Assembly (NCBI GenBank): GCA_016927675.1
Contig: JAFGMF010000106.1
Span: forward strand, 1 to 21,957
Length of the DNA stretch: 21,957 nt
Direction of reading: 5' to 3'
From: Candidatus Cloacimonadota bacterium
Lineage (GTDB): Bacteria > Cloacimonadota > Cloacimonadia > Cloacimonadales > TCS61
Position numbers and translations under genes: made by a program. This document shows positions 1-7,195 of the stretch, in pieces. Position 1 is the first letter of the stretch; the number at the start of each line of letters is the position of its first letter. The notes below the pieces were generated by a model. It was given only the letters and a program-made list of their open reading frames with translations, made no database searches and had not been told where the DNA came from.

Positions 1-100
1 ATTGATCACACCGATCGCCATGGAAAAAGGTCTGCGCTATGCTATCCGCGAAGGTGGTCACACCATCGGTGCCGGCGTTGTCAGCGATATCATTGAATAG
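1..100 (+). CDS. tuf: Elongation factor Tu, C-terminal end (partial)
   Basis: Only the last 32 codons are present, in the frame starting at base 2 and ending with TAG at 98-100. The fragment contains MEKGLRYAIREGGHTIGAG and ends VVSDIIE, which is the conserved C-terminal beta-barrel (domain 3) of EF-Tu. EF-Tu is the GTPase that delivers aminoacyl-tRNA to the ribosomal A site. Its place just before rpmG, trnW, secE and nusG is a widely conserved arrangement. The GTPase domain lies outside the window. The str genes further right end in fusA without a second tuf, so this may be the lineage's main copy, although the window cannot show that. Confidence 0.95.
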   Translation, partial: LITPIAMEKGLRYAIREGGHTIGAGVVSDIIE

Positions 101-133
101 TAAGAATTGATCTAAATCCGGAGGAAAATCCTG

Positions 134-283
134 ATGCGAGATATAATAATTTTAGCTTGTGAAGTATGTAAGAACAGGAACTATACGTCGACTAAGAATA
201 AAAGAACACATCCGGAAAGGGTCGTATATAAGAAATTCTGTCCGAAATGCAGAAAGCATACGGAACATAAACAAACCAGATAA
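134..283 (+). CDS. rpmG: 50S ribosomal protein L33
   Basis: This small protein of the large ribosomal subunit sits near the E site. The 49-residue product MRDIIILACEVCKNRNYTST... is typical in length. It keeps four cysteines in two CxxC pairs (C9/C12 and C36/C39), so it is the zinc-binding (C+) form rather than the cysteine-free paralogue some bacteria induce under zinc starvation. A GGAGG ribosome-binding site at 120-124 is well placed for the ATG at 134. It lies 33 bp after tuf and 10 bp before tRNA-Trp, in the usual tuf-rpmG-trnW-secE order. Confidence 0.95.
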   Translation: MRDIIILACEVCKNRNYTSTKNKRTHPERVVYKKFCPKCRKHTEHKQTR

Positions 284-293
284 ATATTAGTGT

Positions 294-369
294 AGGCTTG
301 TAGCTCAACTGGTAGAGCACCGGTCTCCAAAACCGGGGGTTGCGGGTTCAAGTCCTGCCGGGCCTGCCA
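294..369 (+). tRNA. trnW: tRNA-Trp (anticodon CCA)
   Basis: A complete 76-nt cloverleaf can be folded by hand. The 7-bp acceptor stem pairs AGGCTTG (294-300) with CGGGCCT (359-365), with two G-U pairs. The D arm is GCTC/GAGC. The anticodon stem CCGGT/ACCGG encloses loop CTCCAAA, which gives anticodon CCA. The T arm is GCGGG TTCAAGT CCTGC. G366 is the discriminator base and the CCA tail (367-369) is encoded. It is embedded in the operon between rpmG and secE, so it must be processed out of the polycistronic transcript. Confidence 0.97.
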
Positions 370-402
370 TTATTTTTATTTGGAAAAAAGCGGTTGGTGA
401 AA

Positions 403-594
403 ATGATAAAAAAAATCTTACGTTTTTTCAAGAATGTCAGGCAGGAAATGGCTTTTGTTTCCTGGCCCAGCAAGAATGACTTGAAGGAAGGAACTACAGT
501 AGTCATCGTGATGTCTGCGGTTGTAGCGATCTTTCTTTCAGTAGTGGATTGGCTGTTTGGCACAATAGTACGGTTTCTGTTGATAAAAGGATAA
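403..594 (+). CDS. secE: Preprotein translocase subunit SecE
   Basis: SecE is the small membrane subunit of the SecYEG channel and clamps SecY from the side. The 63-residue product starts MIKKILRFFKNVRQEMAFVSWPS. It has the family's amphipathic N-terminal helix and the conserved F-x-x-W-P-S stretch before one transmembrane segment at about residues 32-58, which is the single-span form. The open frame reaches back to an ATG at 340, but that codon lies inside the tRNA. I therefore place the start at 403, although its ribosome-binding site is weak (GGTTGGTGAAA). It is followed after 8 bp by nusG, the standard secE-nusG pair. Confidence 0.93.
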   Translation: MIKKILRFFKNVRQEMAFVSWPSKNDLKEGTTVVIVMSAVVAIFLSVVDWLFGTIVRFLLIKG

Positions 595-602
595 TCTGAG
601 AG

Positions 603-1124
603 ATGAAATGGTATGTCGTTCATACTTATGCCTCGCATGAGTTTAAAATCCAGGAAGCGATAGTTAAGGGGATTAAGGGTACAGAATTGGAAGACAAAAT
701 CGGTCAGGTTTTGATACCAACCCAGAAAACCTTCCATATTCGCGATGGCAAAAAGGTTGAACGGGAGAAGAAGCTTTTTAACAGTTATATAATTATCGAA
801 GCCGATCTTACTCCGGAGGTTTATTCCTTTATTGTAGGTCTTCCGGGGGTCACCAATTTCCTGGGAACGGGGAAAAAACCTCAACCATTAAGCGATTACG
901 AGATAAACAGATTACTGGGTATTGCTGATCGTGAAAAAGAACCTGGCAAGAATTATGAATTTATTCCCGGAGATATGGTTAGGATCACTGCTGGTCCCTT
1001 TAGTGACTTTGATGGGGTAGTAGATAAAATCAGTGAAAAGGAACAGAAATTAACCATAAAGGTAACTGTATTCGGAAGAGTAACACCTGTAGAAGTAAAG
1101 ACTGATCAGGTAGAAATAATTTAA
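603..1124 (+). CDS. nusG: Transcription termination/antitermination factor NusG
   Basis: NusG binds the beta' clamp helices of RNA polymerase, modulates pausing and links polymerase to Rho or to ribosomal protein S10. The 173-residue protein begins MKWYVVHTYASHE, the hallmark start of the NGN domain (residues 1-115). It ends in a KOW domain whose signature PGDMVRITAGPFSDFDGVV lies at residues 122-140. The length matches the simple two-domain form with no extra inserted domain. It sits 8 bp after secE and 13 bp before rplK, so it is co-transcribed with the polymerase genes it acts on. Confidence 0.97.
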   Translation: MKWYVVHTYASHEFKIQEAIVKGIKGTELEDKIGQVLIPTQKTFHIRDGKKVEREKKLFNSYIIIEADLTPEVYSFIVGLPGVTNFLGTGKKPQPLSDYEINRLLGIADREKEPGKNYEFIPGDMVRITAGPFSDFDGVVDKISEKEQKLTIKVTVFGRVTPVEVKTDQVEII

Positions 1125-1137
1125 ATTTGAGGTAAAA

Positions 1138-1569
1138 ATGGCAAAACCAAAAGATGTGGAGCACGTTGTAAAATTGCAATTACCTGCCGGTAAAGCTACA
1201 CCTGCTCCTCCGGTAGGACCTGCTTTGGGTCAGGCCGGAGTAAATATCGGGGAATTTTGTAAGAATTTCAATGATAAGACAAAAGATTCTCCCGGTATGA
1301 TTTATCCAGTAGTGATTCATGTATACAAGAATAAATCTTTTACATTTGAGATAAAGACACCTCCGGCAGCGGTATTGATCAAAAAAGAAGCCGGCCTGGC
1401 GAAGGGATCCGGAGCACCTAACCGGGAAAAAGTTGGAAAAATCAGCAAAGCGGCTCTCAGGAAAATAGCTGAGATGAAGATGCAGGATTTGAATGCCTAC
1501 AATATTGAAGCTGCAATGCGAATGATAGAAGGCACTGCAAAGAATATGGGTGTTTTGATCGAAGATTGA
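1138..1569 (+). CDS. rplK: 50S ribosomal protein L11
   Basis: L11 forms the base of the stalk at the GTPase-associated centre of 23S rRNA and is needed for factor-dependent GTP hydrolysis and the stringent response. The 143-residue protein has the proline-rich N-terminal motif PAGKATPAPPVGPALGQAGV, the region contacted by thiostrepton-class drugs. Its C-terminal rRNA-binding domain begins near residue 70. A GAGG site at 1129-1132 precedes the ATG. The gap after nusG is only 13 bp, leaving little leader for the mRNA binding site that L1 uses upstream of rplK in Escherichia coli. Confidence 0.97.
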   Translation: MAKPKDVEHVVKLQLPAGKATPAPPVGPALGQAGVNIGEFCKNFNDKTKDSPGMIYPVVIHVYKNKSFTFEIKTPPAAVLIKKEAGLAKGSGAPNREKVGKISKAALRKIAEMKMQDLNAYNIEAAMRMIEGTAKNMGVLIED

Positions 1570-1624
1570 TTTCGGATCAGAACCAGAATATTCACATGCA
1601 GGAGATTATCAAAAAGGAGTGTGA

Positions 1625-2326
1625 ATGGCTAGTAAACGTATCAAGCAAGCTCATGAGATGATCGACAAAACAAAGAGATATGAACTTGGCGAAGCAATAG
1701 AAATATTGAAATCTTCACCGAAAGCAAAGTTCGATGAAACCGTCGAACTTCATATGAATCTTGGTGTCGATCCTCGAAAAGCGGACCAGCAGATCAGAAA
1801 TTCTCTTGTGTTACCTCACGGTACCGGGAAGACCCTGCGCGTTCTTGTCTTTGCAGAAGGTGAAAAAGCAAATGAAGCTAAGGCTGCTGGAGCCGATTAT
1901 GTGGGAGTAGACGACCTGATCGAGAAGATCAACGGCGGTTGGCTCGATTTTGATGTTGTGATAACTACTCCAAACCTGATGGGAAAAATTGGTCGACTGG
2001 GTAAGGTTTTAGGACCCAGAGGATTGATGCCAAACCCCAAAGTAGGTACAGTTACAATGGATGTAAGCCAGGCTGTCAGTGATTCCAAGGGCGGGAAAGT
2101 AACTTATCGTATCGATAAATTTTCCAACCTCCATATCCTGACCGGGAAATTGAGTTTTCCCAGTGAGAAATTGAAAGAAAATATTCTGACGATCATTTCG
2201 GCAATCCTTCGGGAAAGACCGGCAGCATTGAAGGGAATTTTTATCAAAAGTATTACCATCTCCTCAACAATGGGGCCTGGAATCAAACTTGATGTAGCGG
2301 CGGCTACTTTAGAATCGAAGAAATAG
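1625..2326 (+). CDS. rplA: 50S ribosomal protein L1
   Basis: L1 binds helix 76-78 of 23S rRNA, forms the mobile stalk that guides tRNA out of the E site, and in many bacteria represses translation of its own operon. The 233-residue product is full length and carries the conserved GRLGKVLGPRGLMPNPKVGT stretch near residues 126-145. The start ATG has a good AGGAG site at 1615-1619. A 55-bp gap separates it from rplK, the largest gap between ribosomal protein genes here, and it could hold an L1 or processing site. I could not fold a convincing one. Confidence 0.97.
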   Translation: MASKRIKQAHEMIDKTKRYELGEAIEILKSSPKAKFDETVELHMNLGVDPRKADQQIRNSLVLPHGTGKTLRVLVFAEGEKANEAKAAGADYVGVDDLIEKINGGWLDFDVVITTPNLMGKIGRLGKVLGPRGLMPNPKVGTVTMDVSQAVSDSKGGKVTYRIDKFSNLHILTGKLSFPSEKLKENILTIISAILRERPAALKGIFIKSITISSTMGPGIKLDVAAATLESKK

Positions 2327-2335
2327 GAGTTAACG

Positions 2336-2869
2336 ATGACACAGCCTTATAAAATTGAGGAAGTCAAAAGCATTAAAAGCCGCCTGGAAAATGCAAAAGC
2401 AATCGTACTGGTTGATTATAAAGGTATCAATATAGAAGAAGTTGATGAACTCAGGAACAGAATGCGAAACAGCAAGATCAATTATTTTGTTTCCAAAAAC
2501 ACATTCATCAAGATCGCTCTTAACGATCTGGGAATCACTTCTCTAGACGAATACTTAACCGGTCCAACAGCTGTGGCGGCTTCTGTGCATGATGAAGTCT
2601 CACCTGCCAGGGAACTGGCTAAATTCAAGAAAGACATCACCAAGGATAAAAGTTATCCTGCATTTAAAGTAGGATTAATTTCCGGTGAATTGATGTTTTC
2701 CGAAAGGCTATTTACTCTTGCAGAACTTCCCAGCAAGGAAATCCTGATTTCCATGATCTTGCAGGGATTTAATGCGCCAATGGCAGGTTTTGTCGGCACA
2801 CTTCAAGCCATACTGAGAAAATTTGTCTATACGGTTGATGCAATCGCCAAACAAAAAGAAAATAATTAA
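2336..2869 (+). CDS. rplJ: 50S ribosomal protein L10
   Basis: L10 anchors L7/L12 dimers to the ribosome, forming the stalk that recruits translation GTPases. The 177-residue protein has an N-terminal rRNA-binding domain (KAIVLVDYKGI near residues 22-32, then RNRMRNSKINYFVSKNT) and a C-terminal helix that binds L12 dimers. The GGAG site at 2326-2329 overlaps the rplA stop codon. The gap after rplA is only 9 bp, so the long L10 leader that controls rplJ-rplL in enterobacteria and Bacillus is absent. Any control must lie elsewhere or act through coupling with rplA. Confidence 0.96.
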   Translation: MTQPYKIEEVKSIKSRLENAKAIVLVDYKGINIEEVDELRNRMRNSKINYFVSKNTFIKIALNDLGITSLDEYLTGPTAVAASVHDEVSPARELAKFKKDITKDKSYPAFKVGLISGELMFSERLFTLAELPSKEILISMILQGFNAPMAGFVGTLQAILRKFVYTVDAIAKQKENN

Positions 2870-2891
2870 AAATAGGATTATGGAGGATAAA

Positions 2892-3266
2892 ATGGCTGAT
2901 AAAAAACAACAAGTTATTGATATTATCAAGGAAATGAATGTAATTGAGCTTTCCGAACTGGTTAAGGAATTAGAAGAACTTTTTGGTGTAACTGCAGCAG
3001 CTCCCGTGGCAGCAGTCGCCGCAGCGCCAGCCGCAGCTGAGGAAGCCGAAGAAAAAACTGAATTTGACGTCATCCTCACCGATGCCGGAGCCAAAAAGAT
3101 TCAGACAATCAAGGTTGTCCGAGCAATTACAAAATTAGGCCTGAAAGAAGCAAAAGAATTAGTTGATACTGCTCCCAAACCAGTTGTTGAAGGTGTTTCC
3201 AAAGAAGAAGCTGAATCAGTGAAAGCTCAACTGGAAGAAGCCGGAGCAACAATAGAAATTAAATAA
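2892..3266 (+). CDS. rplL: 50S ribosomal protein L7/L12
   Basis: This is the acidic multicopy stalk protein that recruits EF-G, EF-Tu, IF2 and RF3. The 124-residue product has an N-terminal dimerisation helix region (1-33), an alanine-rich flexible hinge (about 35-55) and a globular C-terminal domain with the conserved KTEFDVIL start and the KVVRAITKLGLKEAKELV helix region. I chose ATG 2892 because GGAGG at 2882-2886 lies 5 nt upstream. The in-frame ATGs at 2823 and 2880 would lie inside rplJ or before that ribosome-binding site and would add an atypical N-terminus. A strong hairpin follows immediately. Confidence 0.96.
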   Translation: MADKKQQVIDIIKEMNVIELSELVKELEELFGVTAAAPVAAVAAAPAAAEEAEEKTEFDVILTDAGAKKIQTIKVVRAITKLGLKEAKELVDTAPKPVVEGVSKEEAESVKAQLEEAGATIEIK

Positions 3267-3280
3267 TCTGCAATCAACTG

Positions 3281-3326
3281 ACGGAAGTGTGCCTGGATAA
3301 ACTGCACACTTCCGTTAACTTGTTTT
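3281..3326 (+). terminator. Attenuator-like hairpin between rplL and rpoB
   Basis: A perfect 12-bp stem is formed by ACGGAAGTGTGC (3281-3292) and GCACACTTCCGT (3304-3315), with an 11-nt loop. An interrupted T-rich stretch (TTAACTTGTTTTAT) follows. In E. coli the rplL-rpoB junction contains a partial terminator and an RNase III site that lower polymerase-subunit output relative to the ribosomal proteins. The position and shape here suggest the same job. The imperfect T-run fits partial rather than full termination, and RNase III cleavage of the stem is an alternative. Confidence 0.7.
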
Positions 3327-3387
3327 ATGAAGGTTAACTGAAAGCGTAATTTTTTCGCTTTTGAAAGCAATTAAGGAGTAGGAGCTT

Positions 3388-6300
3388 TTGAAAATAAAAA
3401 GTTATTCCCGAATACAAAAAAAGGCCGAAGAAACCGGACTTCCCAGAGTTGAAGTCCCCAATCTTCTGGCGATGCAGATTGATTCCTATGAAGATTTCCT
3501 GCAAAAAAACGTACACCCGCAAAAAAGAAAGAATCAGGGTTTGCAGGAAGTACTCACCGCCATTTATCCTTTAGAGGATCAAAAGGAAATTTATTTTCTG
3601 GAATTTCTTGATTACCTTGTCCTGAAAGAAAAATATTCCACTGACGAATGCATCGAAAGAAACCTGTCTTATCAGGCTCCGATCAAAGCCAGAATGAGAT
3701 TAACAGTTTATGATGAGGATATTCTAAAAGAAACAGGGGAAAAACGTGTAAAGAATACTATTGAGCAAGATGTTTTCCTTGGTGAGATACCTCTTATCAC
3801 CAGTAGAGGAACTTTTATCATCAACGGTGCGGAAAGGGTTATTATCAGCCAGCTGCACAGATCTCCTGGTATTTTCTTTTCTGAAGAAAAAAATCCTAAT
3901 GGAAAATTACTCTACTCGGCCAAATTGATCCCTCAAAACGGTTCCTGGCTTGAGTTTAATATGGACAGCTATGATGCCCTGTTTGTCCTGATCGATAAAA
4001 GAAGAAAATTACCTGCAACGATCTTACTCAGAGCTGTGGGTCTATCTACTAATACTGACCTGAGAAATCATTTCTACGAAAAGGAGACAATCTCCTGTGA
4101 AGAAGCAAAAGGCAGATTCTTATTTGATGATTTTATTGATCCTGAGACTGGGGAAGTTATTTACGAAGCAGCAATTACCGAAATCGATGATGTAGTACTG
4201 GAAAAATTTTCTGATCTGAAGATAAAAGAAGTTACAGTTATAAAATCTGAATTCGACATAACCAGAAAAATACTGGAACAGACAATTGCCAAGGATCAGA
4301 CAGCCAATCAGGAAGAAGCTCTTAAGAAAATTTATACATTGATTAGACCCGGAGAAGAGCCGTCTTATGAAATTGCTCTAGACCTTTTCAATCGGATGTT
4401 TTTTAACGAACGCAGATATAACCTAGGTAAAGTGGGCAGATATAAGCTCAACTCCCGTCTTGATCTCGAAGTTGATCCAGAAGTTTTCATCCTTACCCGT
4501 GAAGATCTGATTGCAATTGTAGAACGCCTGATCGCAGTTTATAGAGATGACGACACTACTGATGATATCGATCATCTTGCCAACAGGCGAATCAGAACAG
4601 TCGGTGAACTTCTCGGTGAACAATATAATATCGGTTTATCCCGGGTTGCCAGAACTGCTATTGAAAGAATGTCCATCGCTAACTCTGACGAAGTAACAAT
4701 CCACGATCTGATCAACAGCAATGCCCTGATCGCCGTTGTTCAGTCCTTTTTCCTCACCGGACAGTTATCACAATTCATGGAACAGACAAATCCTCTTACG
4801 GCAATTACTCATAAACGAAGACTATCGGCTCTCGGTCCTGGTGGTTTAACCAGAGAAAGAGCGGGTTTTGAAGTAAGAGATGTTCATTATTCTCATTATG
4901 GGCGGATCTGTCCGATCGAAACTCCTGAAGGTCCAAACATCGGTTTGATATCTTCTCCAGCCATGTATGCCAAGATCAATCATCTGGGCTTTCTGGAAAC
5001 TCCATATATCAAAATCGAAGATGCCAAGATCACAGCTAAGGTAGATTTTCTGGACTCTTATCAGGAAGAGAAATATATAATTGCTCAGGCAAATATAAAT
5101 TATAATAAAGAACTGAAAATTATTGATAAAATGGTTTTTGCGAGACACCGTGGAGAATTTCTTCAGGTCAGACCGGAAGATGTTCAATACATGGATGTTT
5201 CCCCCCAGCAGATCGTTTCGGTCTCGGCTTCTATTATCCCCTTCCTGGAACACGATGATGCCAACAGGGCATTAATGGGTTCTAATATGCAGAGACAGGC
5301 TGTTCCGCTAATCAGTCCGGAAATACCATTGGTTGGCACAGGAATGGAGAAAGTGGTTGCTGAAGACAGTGGAGTGGTTGCCATGGCACCCTTTGACGGA
5401 ACTGTTACCAAGGTTACCAGTTCTTTTATCGATATTGAAAGAAGTAATCCTGATGATGACATTCTGGATTTAGGGATCGGGAATCGCATATATTTGAAGA
5501 AATTCACCAGATCAAATCAGGATACCTGTATAAATCAGCGTCCGATAGTAAAACAGAATGACACCGTTGTGAAAGGTCAGATGATCTCTGATGGCCCGGC
5601 TATAGCGGGAGGACGTCTTTCTCTCGGGCGCAATATGATTGTTGCCTTTATGCCCTGGTACGGGTACAACTTTGAAGATGCAATTATCTTGAGTGAGAAT
5701 GTGGCTCGTGAAGATACCTTGACCTCTTTATACATCGAAGAACATGAAGTACTGGTCAGAAACATGAAGAACGGGAAAGAAGAACTTGCCTACGACATTC
5801 CCAATGTACCAACAAAATCTCTTCGCAACCTTGATAAAACAGGGATAATCCGTGTCGGTTCAGTAGTAAAAGCCGGCGATATCATTGTTGGTAAAATTAC
5901 TCCAAAAAATGTGGATATTGACCCCTCCCCTGAAGAAAATCTGATGCGTGCTTTGTTTGGTGATAGAGCGGGTGACTTTACCAACAGTTCACTTAAAGCC
6001 AAACCGGGGATGGAAGGCGTTGTTATCGATGTTAAAGTGTTTTCCCGATTGGAAGATCTTGATGAGTTTGAAGATCAGGAAAGAAAAAAGGAACAACTTA
6101 ACCGCATCAAATTGGAAAAAGCAGAAAGACAAAGAAAAATCGACGGTTTCCTGAAAACTCAGCTGAGTAAAAAACTGGTTGGTCAAGTAGCAAAAAACAT
6201 CGTTGATTCCAAGACAAACATGTTTTTTATTCCATCCAATAAAAAGATCACTAAAACAGACCTGAGCAAGATCAATTTTAAAAGACTGAATCTGGATTAC

Positions 6301-7182
6301 GATCTGGTAGAAGATCCGGAAAATAATAGAGAGATATATCGTCAGATTATTCTGAAGGTTAAAACAGCTCAGGAAGACAGTAATAACATTTATAAAAAGG
6401 TACAGGAAAGACTTAAACATGGAGACGAACTGCCCTATGGTGTTCGAAAAATGGTCAAAGTCTATATTGCCAAGAAACGTAAGATTCAGGTCGGAGATAA
6501 AATGGCTGGTCGTCATGGTAACAAAGGTGTGATTTCGAGGATCAGTCCGATTGAAGATATGCCTTTTACCGAACAAGGTGAACCGGTTGACATTATCCTG
6601 AATCCTCTTGGAGTACCCTCACGTATGAATATTGGTCAGATTATGGAAACCCATCTTGGAATGGCAGCTAAAATATTAGGTTTCGTTGCCGAAACACCGG
6701 TTTTTGATGGTGCCAGCCTTGACGATATAGTCGAAGAAATGAAAAAAGCAAATCTTCCCGAAGACGGCAAACAGATACTTTATGATGGTAAAACAGGAGA
6801 ACCTTTTAAAGAAAGAGTTACTGTGGGAATCATGTACATGCTGAAACTGAACCATCTTGTTGCAGATAAGATGCATGCCCGTTCCACAGGACCTTATTCA
6901 CTTATCACGCAACAACCGCTTGGTGGTAAGGCTCAACATGGTGGTCAGCGATTGGGAGAAATGGAAGTATGGGCACTGGAAGCTTATGGAGCTTCCCGGT
7001 TACTGGAAGAAATGCTGACGATAAAATCCGATGATGTAGATGGAAGAACAAACGCTTTTAAAGCGATCACAAGTGGACAGAATCCTCCCAAACCGGGTGT
7101 TCCTGAAAGTTTTAATGTCCTGGTGAGTGAACTGAAATCTCTTTGCTTTGATATTGGTTTCCTTTCCGAAAAGGAATCTTAA
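3388..7182 (+). CDS. rpoB: DNA-directed RNA polymerase subunit beta
   Basis: This is the catalytic beta subunit of RNA polymerase, 1264 residues. Landmarks include the fork and rifampicin region at about 460-500 (QLSQFMEQTNPL, then THKRRLSALGPGGLTRERAG), followed by ICPIETPEGPNIGLI. The basic active-site motif KMAGRHGNKG lies near residues 1038-1047, and the C-terminal GGQRLGEMEVWALEAYGA anchors the clamp. The start is TTG at 3388, served by AAGGAG at 3373-3378, and no better in-frame start is visible. At the position of E. coli Asp516 this protein has Glu (E465), while the His526 and Ser531 equivalents (H475, S480) are retained. rpoC follows after 13 bp. Confidence 0.98.
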   Translation: MKIKSYSRIQKKAEETGLPRVEVPNLLAMQIDSYEDFLQKNVHPQKRKNQGLQEVLTAIYPLEDQKEIYFLEFLDYLVLKEKYSTDECIERNLSYQAPIKARMRLTVYDEDILKETGEKRVKNTIEQDVFLGEIPLITSRGTFIINGAERVIISQLHRSPGIFFSEEKNPNGKLLYSAKLIPQNGSWLEFNMDSYDALFVLIDKRRKLPATILLRAVGLSTNTDLRNHFYEKETISCEEAKGRFLFDDFIDPETGEVIYEAAITEIDDVVLEKFSDLKIKEVTVIKSEFDITRKILEQTIAKDQTANQEEALKKIYTLIRPGEEPSYEIALDLFNRMFFNERRYNLGKVGRYKLNSRLDLEVDPEVFILTREDLIAIVERLIAVYRDDDTTDDIDHLANRRIRTVGELLGEQYNIGLSRVARTAIERMSIANSDEVTIHDLINSNALIAVVQSFFLTGQLSQFMEQTNPLTAITHKRRLSALGPGGLTRERAGFEVRDVHYSHYGRICPIETPEGPNIGLISSPAMYAKINHLGFLETPYIKIEDAKITAKVDFLDSYQEEKYIIAQANINYNKELKIIDKMVFARHRGEFLQVRPEDVQYMDVSPQQIVSVSASIIPFLEHDDANRALMGSNMQRQAVPLISPEIPLVGTGMEKVVAEDSGVVAMAPFDGTVTKVTSSFIDIERSNPDDDILDLGIGNRIYLKKFTRSNQDTCINQRPIVKQNDTVVKGQMISDGPAIAGGRLSLGRNMIVAFMPWYGYNFEDAIILSENVAREDTLTSLYIEEHEVLVRNMKNGKEELAYDIPNVPTKSLRNLDKTGIIRVGSVVKAGDIIVGKITPKNVDIDPSPEENLMRALFGDRAGDFTNSSLKAKPGMEGVVIDVKVFSRLEDLDEFEDQERKKEQLNRIKLEKAERQRKIDGFLKTQLSKKLVGQVAKNIVDSKTNMFFIPSNKKITKTDLSKINFKRLNLDYDLVEDPENNREIYRQIILKVKTAQEDSNNIYKKVQERLKHGDELPYGVRKMVKVYIAKKRKIQVGDKMAGRHGNKGVISRISPIEDMPFTEQGEPVDIILNPLGVPSRMNIGQIMETHLGMAAKILGFVAETPVFDGASLDDIVEEMKKANLPEDGKQILYDGKTGEPFKERVTVGIMYMLKLNHLVADKMHARSTGPYSLITQQPLGGKAQHGGQRLGEMEVWALEAYGASRLLEEMLTIKSDDVDGRTNAFKAITSGQNPPKPGVPESFNVLVSELKSLCFDIGFLSEKES

Positions 7183-7195
7183 ACTGGGGGTTTAA

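Noticed and set aside
340..402. Longer SecE start at ATG 340
   Set aside because: It lies inside the tRNA-Trp gene and would add an atypical 21-residue N-terminus; ATG 403 gives the normal SecE start.
2823..2891. Longer L7/L12 starting at 2823 or 2880
   Set aside because: These starts fall within rplJ or upstream of the GGAGG site; the family normally begins at the residue encoded at 2892.
3341..3361. Small hairpin AAAGCG/CGCTTT just before rpoB
   Set aside because: It is only 6 bp with an AT-rich loop of 9 and shows no clear function, so it may be chance in AT-rich sequence.
5989..6576. Long antisense open frames within rpoB, rpoC and other genes
   Set aside because: They lie opposite well-conserved coding sequence, show no family motifs and lack ribosome-binding sites; they are compositional shadows.
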